A DNA stretch of 64,000 nt from Coleophoma eucalyptorum (lineage: Eukaryota > Ascomycota > Leotiomycetes > Helotiales > Dermateaceae): the NCBI GenBank assembly GCA_026120035.1, contig JALRME010000007.1:682001-746000 (forward strand), given 5' to 3'. Positions within the stretch are counted from its first letter, which is position 1. Each line of letters opens with the position of its first letter. Below, one piece after another: positions 45,209 to 54,716 of the stretch. The notes under the pieces were generated by a model that saw only the letters and a list, made by a program, of their open reading frames with translations, had not been told where the DNA came from and did no database searches. The position numbers and the translations under genes were made by a program.

Positions 45209-48071
45209 GTTCGCTCAGATTCTTGATTACTCAGCTATAACATTTGACCCGAGCATCGCAGCGATGCTCTGCCCTGATAAAGCAGTTTCCATGAGTTGTG
45301 GATATCCAAAACGCGTCGGAGAAGACTAGTTGTCCGTGAGACGCGTTCGTGGTCTATCGAAGCGTGATGTACTCGGCTATCTGATGGTTGACATCATCAA
45401 CAGTATCAAAAAGCTTAAAGTACTACTTGTGAGGATATTTGTTTACAAAAGAGCTAGGAAACGTTTCTGTTGATCTCGGCTTATTGCAGCTCAAATCCTT
45501 CTCGGGAAATTTCCCTCAGAACTTGTTGACATTTCTGTAATCAACGTTATATATCATGCCTTATCTTCATAACCCTGCAGTTCTATTAGTCCTTACCTTG
45601 ACTACCCTCCTGAGTCTTACTAGCAGTATTTCTATACTGCAATCCCATAATTTATTATCCTAAGACCAGGGCTCCTACGGCATGTAGCTAACAATAGGGA
45701 AATCTCTATGCCAGAAATCTGTCTGTGAAATATCTCTGTTGAGACTTTGTGCATGGCATGTTAAGTGAAGCGAAGATATCTTGATGTTGTCCAGTTCTTG
45801 CATGTCTACACAACCAATCCTCTTGAGTTTTCAGTGGCCTCAATTGGCATCTATCGTTTCATCTGTAATGTGTTTGTGATAACCGATCTTGTAAATGAGA
45901 TCCATTTCTAGCATTTGCTCTCGACGCATCCTTCTTCGCCTCAGCAAAGATAGAGAGCTAGCTGAGATATGGTAGGGAACGCTAGAAGGAACCCTTCTAG
46001 GTTATATCAGCCTTACAGAAGATATATTTGGCCGATTCGAAGGAAAGGGAAGTGAAGCAGATCGTGGGAAGAAGATCTAATGTAGGTAGTCATTGAAAGA
46101 TTAAGCTCGCCTAACCAACACTATGCAGGAATACAATTACAGAAGGAGACAAGATAAACATGCCAAGAAGAGCCGTATCTTGAATACATAACTTGGTGTC
46201 AACTACCCGAGATAAAAAGCATGTCCGTCATTGTGGCCCGCTACTATATTTCCTGTATGCTGCAAGTCGCTACTTTCGGCACGTTTTGTGCTTCCAAGTT
46301 GGGCACAGTCTCATATTTCGCCCACACCTCCGGATACAAGAGTCCTAGGTTAGAGGATCGATGTAATAGCGGTGAGATGGAATCATAAAACATGCCGATT
46401 GGAAGCTACCTAACTAGCCATTGGTATATCCGCCCAATTCATCTTGCTTATTGATTCAAGCGGATTGAAAGGCATTACTTAGCCCATGGCTTCTGCAGCA
46501 GCTTTGATGGGATTACGAGTTTAACCAGGCTGCTTAACAGGGAGGGTTGGGTAGCAAAGTTCATACAATCAAAGCTTAGTGAGTACAAGACTTTTGGAAG
46601 TCACCCAAACCGATCCTCCCTGAATAGACCATGGGCAAATGAATCCAGAAATGAGGCTCATCTATGTAACTAATTCCCTCTACATGTAATGGACGGCCTG
46701 AAAACCCATGATTCACCGCTTCGGATTTACAGAAGCTGCTTCTGCCAATGGGCAAGGCTGCCGTCAACGACAAGCCTTGAAAGTGTGTTCTAACGGGTGA
46801 GCGTAGAGCACCCCCGCTCCACGTAGAGCGAAGGTCTTGCTGACAGATGGTAGCTTCAAAGACCGATCCTATCCTTGTCAATGGAATTGCGAATCTTGTG
46901 ACTGAACGCAATCAGTAATAAATTGGCCAGTTAGGGAGATACTGCTACCTGAACGTGGGTTCGAGTCTCTGGGAGTCTCCCTGCAATTTCTGCTCTTTCA
47001 CCAGTCGGACTCGTCTTCCGTCCACTTACAACACCAGTTACGCAGCGGTGATCTCTTATCCTGAAAGGCTGAGATGCTGATATGTCAAAAACATTGATGT
47101 CGATGCACCATTTTTCCACTCGACCTAGCATACAACACACAACGGAAGCGCCGATTTGGGAAGAGCAATGTAGTACTCTTCGTAAGGCAAACACTTGGCG
47201 CTCCTTGAATCTTACCCATCCCAATTGCCTTATGCCGGATGCCTACATTTGGGACAGTGGGTGGCGTTCAGTACTTCTTATTCCTGGACTTTGGGTGAAG
47301 GGTTACTTCCGGACTGACATGGCCAAAGACGGACACTATTCTGCGTCCTTTGGTTCGCTGGATGAAAAGATCGACGGATAAGACATTGTGACGCCTCCCT
47401 GAACTCACACCGACCTCCTGGCTCAAGACTGCGCTTAAGTAACCTGGATTTGCGACTAGCAGTTTATCACCTCCCTGTTTCGGTCATCCAATCTTTGAAG
47501 GCGAACTCAAAGTCTCCTATACCACTTGATAGGAGGACATTCGAGCTCCACGTCATCTAAGTCTTTCCCGGAACCTCGATGCGGCTCCGCACAAGGCGAC
47601 GCCGTGATTGAGTCTGCTATTAAGCCGCATTAACCCACACTGTAAACACATATCGACATGGTATTGCTCGCATGGATATGTGTGAAGCATCCCTACTCTT
47701 CGGTGGGAGCGAAGAGCCTCAATCTCTCTTGAGCGCGTTGTCGCTTGTCCGGGACGATGGACGAGCCAATATCATATTCTGCGTGCTGCAAGATCGCGGG
47801 GACTGCTTGACTTGATAGCACGGTCGAAAATGTGCCTTCTGGGGCATTGAATTTGTGGTGGCTTATAAGAAGACGGTCAACCTGCAGGTGGCCATGGTCA
47901 ATCAAAAAAACTTTCAGGAAGTATTCACGAAGCACATTTGAGAGCTCCCTGCCATCAATCACGGCCTGTACACCCGAATACCCCAAGTTGCTAGTAGGGA
48001 AGAGTATTGGACCACGTACAGAGTTTCAGTCATAAAATTGCGCCATGAATGAACCTCGGGACGTTCTATAG
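45209..48071. other. Gene-poor region, 2.9 kb
   Basis: Upstream of the polymerase eta gene. AT-rich with no supported gene. A + frame at 47082-47381 and minus frames at 46576-46911, 46931-47224 and 47693-47986 have no recognisable features. A GTTCGA box lies at about 46951-46958 but no tRNA can be folded around it. Confidence 0.5.
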
Positions 48072-48422
48072 TCCTCCTCTGATGACTTCACACTAACGAC
48101 TCATAGTTCAGAGAAGCTGAGGTTGGCCTTAGTCCAAACACCACAACCTAGTCGAGTTGTATGCTTGACAGGCTTAAATCCAGGACAACCAGCCAGGAAT
48201 CCACCTCTTCATACTTGGTGGAAGTGTTGCAACTGCAGTCGAGAAGTCAATCCACAGCTATTTGGAACCGATTGTCCGGATTGCTCCCATACCCAGTGCG
48301 ATAATTGTTCTAAAGCAGATGCAAGACCACCATCACCTCTACCATCTCCGTTGCCACCAAGTCCTCGACCACCCACGCCAGATCAGCGAGTTCAGATAGC
48401 ACCGCGGAAATTACGGGTGTAA
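48072..48422 (+). CDS. Zinc-ribbon-like fragment, possible 3' exon of a small gene
   Basis: The frame is open from 48072 to the stop at 48420-48422 but has no ATG before the conserved part, so an upstream exon is missing or the gene is decayed. It encodes TWWKCCNCSREVNPQLFGTD followed by CPDCSHTQCDNCS, a four- to six-cysteine pattern (CxxC...CxxC...CxxC) like the small zinc-ribbon proteins often seen in Helotiales and other ascomycetes. A short proline-rich tail (PSPLPSPLPPSPRPPTPD) and IAPRKLRV end it. A possible acceptor is at 48105-48106 (actcatag) and another at 48070-48071 (tctatag). I could not find a first exon that fits. Could equally be a pseudogene. Confidence 0.4.
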   Translation, partial: SSSDDFTLTTHSSEKLRLALVQTPQPSRVVCLTGLNPGQPARNPPLHTWWKCCNCSREVNPQLFGTDCPDCSHTQCDNCSKADARPPSPLPSPLPPSPRPPTPDQRVQIAPRKLRV

Positions 48423-49527
48423 TGGCACGATGCCTCTTAACACGAGGATATCGGAGAATTGCAAAGCTCAGGCATGACGGGCTGTCGATAGTTATAGGAC
48501 GGACATATGTGACAGAGAGTAGAAATCTTTATCATGTTAGGCGGAGATTCCGATGTTTGTACCGCATCGAGCAAGCTTGAACTTCAAATTTTTGAGCGTC
48601 ATAAGTCTCCAAGGACACTTTGTTCCTCCTGACCACGTATTCAAATGTCGTTTTGAGTTTCCTCCTCGCCCAGTGCGTCCTGTGAGTTTCAGTCTCTGCC
48701 TGTTGATTTGCATGCCATCAAGTTGCATCCAGCCTCAACAGGGCTGTATACTAGCAGCTATATTGCTATCGATTTTGTCTCAAGTCATTCTTGTGATGCT
48801 TAGCTGAGGAAGTTGACGTGTCTTGGAACTGAAGTCCGAGCTTACATTCACAATGAAAACGCAGTCACGTGTTAACAATAGATAGCAAATCCTTCTCTAC
48901 TCTCCAAAAACTTGGGATATTCTGGTTAGATATTCTGGTTAGATATTCTGGTTAGATATCTGTTTATCAATTGATGTGATGAGCATTCTTGGCATAAACA
49001 TACTCAAATGCTTCTCACTGTTATAAGGTAATTAGAATTCCGTGTTGGGAGAATTCTGCAGTCGCGGCGGAAGATACTAACTATTTTAAGATCACTTAAG
49101 ACCTATCATTAATTACAATAAGAACGATAGCTGAGATTCAGATTCACTGTATTTTCAATAGTTTAAAGACACCCGTTCATTGAGAGTCAAATAGTTTAGT
49201 CTCTAAATTACACAAAGAAGTAGAGAAGTCCTGAATTGCTAGAAAGCAAGTAGACGTTGGTCGGCCAGTCCCAATTGCTACCCTGAAGCATTGAGTACTA
49301 TGCAAAGTTCTCTGCCTAATATCTGGAAGCACAGCAAAGAACGGAAAATCCTCAAAGGCTGAAAACAAAAAGAAATTGATAGGAGGCCATTCTCAACATC
49401 CATATGATACCGTAAGGTATAGATTGCAAAAGCAAAGTATTCTGGCCAATAACGAGAAACACATGAGTTATCAGTATCAAGTAGTTCTTGACCAGCAGCA
49501 TAAAGTACTCTCGTAGATGGACCCGAA
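48423..49527. other. Intergenic, 1.1 kb
   Basis: Downstream of the zinc-ribbon fragment and of the coiled-coil gene. AT-rich. It includes a 13-base tandem repeat; no gene seen. Confidence 0.5.
48916..48959. repeat. 13-base tandem repeat, 3.4 copies
   Basis: The unit gatattctggtta is repeated three times without mismatch and followed by gatat. Confidence 0.93.
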
Positions 49528-51570
49528 TCATCCCAGGAGGCCTCTATTGATCTCTCCAAAGTGCTTTCTCTCGAAATCGTAAACCCACTCGGTGTAGTTG
49601 AAACTCTGCTTCTTCGTGTCCAAGTTTAACCAGTAGCCAATGTTCATTACGAACTGGTAAGCCGTGCAGAGAAGCTCTCCGATGACTTGTGCTACATATC
49701 GAATACCAAAGCCACTTTGATGGTAGCGCTGAGGGATACCATTGGCAGACAACCACATATGACGCTCGCGCCAGCAAAGGTAGATGTAAGAGTAGATCAG
49801 GACATGAATTGCGAAGAAACTAAGAGTTTGAAGAACAGGGGGTCTGGGAATCTTTTCTTGTATCTCGATGGTGATGTCGCCGTTCTTCTCAGTTGTTGTG
49901 TTAACAATTTCTCCAGATTGGTTAATGGAAGTGGTGATGGTCGATCCGTTGACACCCCGTCTTGGCTTGGTGTTTCGAATCTTCGCAGAACTGCCATTGA
50001 AGTAATTGAAGAATTCGATAACGAGAATAAGCATATTCTTGTAAACGAGGGTCCAGGACATGAAGGGATTCGTGTTGATCGCACCATGGCATCGAACATG
50101 TCTCTCTCTCCATCTCTCAACAATAATCGGCTCTGGTGCTGGTGGAGGTGGTGGAAGAAGTGGAGAGTCAGGTAGAGGTACGTCGGTTGGTGGTATTGGG
50201 GAATCGTAATGGTATGAAGAAGGATCCTCAGTTTCTGGGGACTTTTGTTCATATTCATGCTCGACTTTGTCGTTCGGTTTTGTCTCTTGTACTGGTGTAC
50301 TCTCTGATTCTCCTGAATCGACTTCTAGCTTTGTCTCTGCTGGACGCTCAAAATCGTGTTTTGGGAACTTCTCAGAATCACGCTCCAAATCATCATCATC
50401 CACATCGTTTCCTTCGAGGTCATCAAAGAGAGTTCGCTCTTTTGAGTTACGTCGTTGTTGGACTTTTGTACTTGGGTCCATTTTTCCGATCTCGTCCAGG
50501 CTGTTTTTGAACTCAATTTCCTGCTTCAGCTCATCAATCTCAAATTCCCTCTGAAGTCTCTCAATTTCCCATTTGGCAAGGTCATCGTTATGATGTGCAA
50601 TCGAGTCATCGAGATTACTCTGCAACTCTTGACTCCTAGCATCAGTTTCTCTGACAAGATTGCTTGCATCAGACAGGTTAATGTGGAGTCGATCATAAGC
50701 ATCATTTTTTTCCTTGAGTTGACCTTCCGCTATCTTTAATCTCCAACGTGCATCATCAATATCACCTTCTCTGAGTTTGACCTGGTTCTTTAGGTGAGCT
50801 ATTTCCTTTTTTTGGGCCTCGTGCTCGTTTCCAGCGGCCTTCTCAACTTCCATGAGAGTGTTAACAGTGGCCTGCAACTGGCGCGATTTCTCTCTTTCGG
50901 ATTTGAGACTGTTCTTGGCTTCGAGCTCTTCTTGTTGAAGGTTGGTGGCCCATGTTTGTAGGCTGTCGAATTGAACCTTGTAGTTCTTATTTTGATTCAT
51001 ATACTCTGTCATAGCCTTGTTCTGCCTCTTCGATTCATCGAGTTGATCATACAACGCCTGCAACTTGCTGTTTTCTTCGAGATTGCTCAATTTCATCCGG
51101 TCCATCCCCTCCTCGAAGCCTTGATGCGCCATCGAGTCCTTTACAGTGAAAGAGAAGATTTGTTTTTTGAAGGGGTTTGTTGCTGGTGGTGCTGGTGGTT
51201 GTGAGTTGAAGATGTTTGATGTTGGTGTCTTCTTTCGCAATGACTTGTGTTTTTCCTGGAGGTCCTTGTGTTCTACTTCAAGTTCTGTGTATCTTCTCTC
51301 GAGGTCTTTCTGCTGCTTTTCGGAAAGTTTAGTTCTGTGGCAAAGGACGTCGTTCAGCTCTCGCAGATTCTTCAGCTCAATTTCCTTGACGCCCTTTTCA
51401 ACCTCAAGAGCTCCAATTCTTTTGCGAAGCCCTTCAATGTTCTTCCCAAAGGAAGCGACCTGCGCTTCCACAGCTCTTAGGGCCTGTGCATCCTCTGCTG
51501 GAGCACGCTTTGGAGACCCTGCATTCTTGCTGTCCTCTTCTGCTTTGCGTTCTTTCCTTGTGGGCGCCAT
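49528..51570 (-). CDS. Coiled-coil protein with C-terminal membrane segments, unknown function
   Basis: A single exon of 680 aa. Residues about 30-110 and 150-370 are rich in Glu, Lys, Leu, Gln with heptad spacing (LRKRIGALEVEKGVKEIEL, and later LKNQVKLREGDIDDARWRLK), indicating long coiled coils. An acidic disordered part follows (DLEGNDVDDDDLERDSEKF), then a proline run before about 500. Three hydrophobic stretches follow: near 520-540 (TLVYKNMLILVIEFFNYF), 595-615 (LSFFAIHVLIYSYIYL) and 630-655 (IGELLCTAYQFVMNIGYWL). This points to a tail-anchored or multi-pass protein with a large cytosolic or nucleoplasmic coiled-coil part, such as a nuclear-envelope or ER tether. I do not recognise a family. 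The long frame with protein-like composition makes the gene itself likely. Confidence 0.85.
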   Translation of the reverse strand: MAPTRKERKAEEDSKNAGSPKRAPAEDAQALRAVEAQVASFGKNIEGLRKRIGALEVEKGVKEIELKNLRELNDVLCHRTKLSEKQQKDLERRYTELEVEHKDLQEKHKSLRKKTPTSNIFNSQPPAPPATNPFKKQIFSFTVKDSMAHQGFEEGMDRMKLSNLEENSKLQALYDQLDESKRQNKAMTEYMNQNKNYKVQFDSLQTWATNLQQEELEAKNSLKSEREKSRQLQATVNTLMEVEKAAGNEHEAQKKEIAHLKNQVKLREGDIDDARWRLKIAEGQLKEKNDAYDRLHINLSDASNLVRETDARSQELQSNLDDSIAHHNDDLAKWEIERLQREFEIDELKQEIEFKNSLDEIGKMDPSTKVQQRRNSKERTLFDDLEGNDVDDDDLERDSEKFPKHDFERPAETKLEVDSGESESTPVQETKPNDKVEHEYEQKSPETEDPSSYHYDSPIPPTDVPLPDSPLLPPPPPAPEPIIVERWRERHVRCHGAINTNPFMSWTLVYKNMLILVIEFFNYFNGSSAKIRNTKPRRGVNGSTITTSINQSGEIVNTTTEKNGDITIEIQEKIPRPPVLQTLSFFAIHVLIYSYIYLCWRERHMWLSANGIPQRYHQSGFGIRYVAQVIGELLCTAYQFVMNIGYWLNLDTKKQSFNYTEWVYDFERKHFGEINRGLLG

Positions 51571-52821
51571 GGTGAGTGTGATGGGTGTAACTGGTCAGAT
51601 CAGGAATGTAGATGGATTTAGGAAAGTAGAGAGGAATTTCATTTTTTGAAATCTCCAAGCTTATGAATCTACCCAAAGATAAAATATTGTGATTGGCTAT
51701 TCTTTTGGGAGTGAATTGGCTTAGCATTGTGGTTTTGATTTGCTATTGTTAACCTCCACAATAGGGTCATTGATTGTGAATGACTAGTAGTGTTTTAGAA
51801 ACCACAATATTATCGGCTTAATATTAGGGTCCTGGGCGAATTAAACTAAGCATGCAACTGTAGAATGATCTTATTGATTGTTGAACCAAGTTGAGAAATG
51901 CTAAATTTCCATTAAATGCAAATAAAAAAGCTGCTTGAGTAGGTACGACAGAAAGCATCTGTCTGATTGAATCCTGTGAATTATTTTAGCTTGTATTATT
52001 AAAAAGTCAAAACTATATAGGCAGACACAATAAACGATTGAAGTAGTTGAGGAATGGAAGAATACGTACCTTATTAAATGCAATTGAAATGCTTATTTCT
52101 GAGTGTCTTACATCTGATTTAATTGTTCTCATTCCTAACATTGTTGTGAGTACAGCTTTTATGATTAAGCGACATATAGCCGTGCAGCTTAACTCCATAA
52201 CAGTCTGCAACCCTTGTATCTTGGTTCCCTTTGAACACCTCTTTTTGTTGAGTTGAGATCAGAATAGATTGAATGCATGTAGTATTTGCATTTATGATTT
52301 GTACAAAATCGCAAGGTACCTCGGTGTCTTATGTACAAAAATGTAGGACAATTTGTCAAGAATGCTTAGCGAGCAAATAGCGACCGAAAGTTGACTCAAA
52401 CAACATGAAGCAATCCAGTGATCCAGGATTGACACCTGCGTATTACTAATGGAGTATAATCGTAGCTACAATATTTTCGAATATTTAACAAGAGGGTCGC
52501 TGAGGATGGATACCTAAGATATCAAGAAGCCCATTTCACATCAAAAATGAAAATGAAGCAATAATTTATGAGCTGAGGATCAACCGGAAACATCTTACCC
52601 TTGTATCAAGGATTATAACTACAAGACCTTCAGCGGTTTATCACACAAAATAAAGCTGGGCAAATTATTGGTACAGAGACCAGTATTGCAAGTGATATTC
52701 CTCAAAGCGCCCATAGCTCCGATAGCTAAGATACGAACCAGGCGTAAAATGGAAAGAGCCAAAATTGGATAAAACCATCGGCTGTGAATGCTCCAAAACT
52801 CCAATATCATCATAATATTAT
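51571..52821. other. AT-rich intergenic, 1.25 kb
   Basis: Upstream of the coiled-coil gene and downstream of NSE4. AT-rich, with many short TTAA/ATTA stretches; no gene seen. Confidence 0.5.
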
Positions 52822-54286
52822 TCATGCATACCATCCCCTAGCGCCAATTGTGCCTTGTATTGTTTCTTCTCTGTGCGGAATGAGAGACTTCTTGATGTTA
52901 AAGAGCTCTATCAATGTTTCCCACTGGTCCATATCTATCGCAATGATTGCTTGGTGTTTTTGAATACCTTGCTCAGTTCTCTCTTCTTGTTCTCTAGGTA
53001 ACGTGGGTTCTTCAGAAACGGTTAATATGGCTCTGGTGCCTAATTCCAGATGACTTACCTAAGAATGGCATCCCATAGTCGTCTGTCGAAATTCCAACTT
53101 TTCCATCTCTGATTAAGAAGCTGACGTAGAAGATATTCTCAATTGTCTGTCCAAAAGAGTGCGGATTGACCACAAATTTGAAAAATGAAAGACCCTGATC
53201 TGCCGAAATGCCATAACGCTCCATCAATTCTCTTTCTTCCTCAAGAGTCATATCTTCCCGCGCTTCTGCTTGAGCGGCCTCAATAGCTTTTCTAAGGGTC
53301 TTGGTAAGTACTTTATGAATCATTTCAGTGAGTGCAGTCACACTCTTGTCAGCCGACTCCCGAACATCTTTAGCATCAAGAACTTCAGGGCGAGATTCTT
53401 GAAGTTTGTCGGGCCTAAGTGCTGCTCTTCGAGTTGTGGCCTTGCGAGCACGTCTCTCCTGCGATAGTGGTCCAAGCAAAAAGCCTGGTATAGATGGTCG
53501 AGAATTGTTTGGTAAGCATGCAAATCGACCTAGGTGCTCCCAATCGTACATGTCTCCCTCATCCTGTTCACGTTCGCGCTGGGTAGCGCTAGGTCCCTGA
53601 CGGTCAATGTGTGCAGCACCTTCTGCCCTTCTCATATATGTGATGCATTTCGACAAGAACTCGTCAACGTCAACGCCTATTGATGCATCGCCTGTCGTAA
53701 GTGCTAGAGTTCGTCTATAAGACATCTCGGCTGCGTTGACTAGGATACGTGAGTCAATAGTTGCATCTGCAGTCTGCTTCACGGTAGCTGCCAGATCGTT
53801 CGCTTTTTCCAGAGTCTCCACAAGACCTCTTGACGTAGACTTCATGTATTCAGAGCGATTATCAATTAACTGCTTTGACAGTTCTCGGAGACTTTTTCGC
53901 AACACTCTCCGCTCCTCAATATCCTGATCTGGATCATATCTGTGTGAACCATCGCCTTCATCTTCCACTTCGCCATCCTCCTCCTCCTCTTCTACCTCGA
54001 TAGTTCTCCTTCTCTGGTTGCGATCGTTCAGACCATTGCGCTCGGCAGCTCGTTTCCTTTTCGAACCAGGCGATGACGGTCTGCCTGGAGGGGCCATGGC
54101 AGCGCGTTCATTTCTCTTGCTTCTGTTGACCGTCTGTAATGCTCTATTCTCCTTATCTGAAGATGTCGACGGTGACATTGACTGCCTCGGGGCCTGCCGA
54201 CGTGCTGGAGGTCGCGATCCACTCGGTGATGCCTCATAGATATCCTCCGCCTCTGGTGATTCCGATTTTGGCGTAGCCCTTGGCAT
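52822..54286 (-). CDS. NSE4: SMC5-SMC6 complex kleisin subunit Nse4
   Basis: Exons on the minus strand are 54286..53059 and 53009..52822, giving 471 aa. Nse4 bridges the Smc5 and Smc6 heads and holds Nse1 and Nse3, in DNA repair and replication. The first 130 residues are disordered and basic, with an acidic run (EVEEEEEDGEVEDEGDG). The conserved N-terminal domain runs from RRVLRKSLRELSKQLIDNR through TLEKANDLAATVKQTADATI. The Nse4 C-terminal winged-helix domain starts near LSFFKFVVNPHSFGQTIENI, continues with FYVSFLIRDGKVGI and ends in the last exon with QWETLIELFNIKKSLIPHRE. A 49-base intron (gtaagt...ctgaag) joins MPFL to EPTLPREQEE. An in-frame GTG lies 30 bases upstream, but ATG 54286 (MPRATPKSES) is the natural start. 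It is divergent from VPS34. Confidence 0.94.
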
Positions 54287-54716
54287 CGCGAAGATGCGAC
54301 CAGGTTTTTGACGCACTTATATTGATATGATTGTTCGTTGTGGTAAGGCTGGCAGCAGGTGTTTGTAGCAGAGAAGACCAAGGTTGGATCAGCGGTAACA
54401 AACAGATTTGGAAGTTGCAGTTTTACAGAGTAATATCACAAGAATTCGAAGGCTTGACTGCACAAACACTGCTTCACTTTGTTGGTCTTCGTAAGATCAG
54501 GAGATATCCTTGAGTATTCCGTGGTAGAGAGCTCCCTCCGCGAACTTTCCCAGAAATTTGACGCGTTGGGAGTTAACGTGACCGTGCTTCGTGTCTACCA
54601 AGATAGAGTGGCGCACGGACCACCAAATGGATAACGCTCCCCCAGAAGTAGCTATCGCAAATGCGGAACGACGCAGCAGTTCCAACCTCTCGAGCTCCTT
54701 CATCGAAGGATGGATC
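54287..54716. promoter_or_regulatory. Shared divergent promoter region, NSE4 and VPS34
   Basis: 430 bases between start codons. An in-frame ATG at 54628 could extend VPS34 by 30 residues (MDNAPPEVAIA...), but the family's usual start argues against it. Confidence 0.5.

Noticed and set aside
46936..46985. tRNA-like GTTCGA box with gggaga/tctccc ends
   Set aside because: The ends pair but are only 48 bases apart, with no D-arm or anticodon arm, so it is not a tRNA gene.
45209..48071. Possible transposon in the gene desert
   Set aside because: No transposase, reverse transcriptase, terminal repeat or target duplication could be seen.
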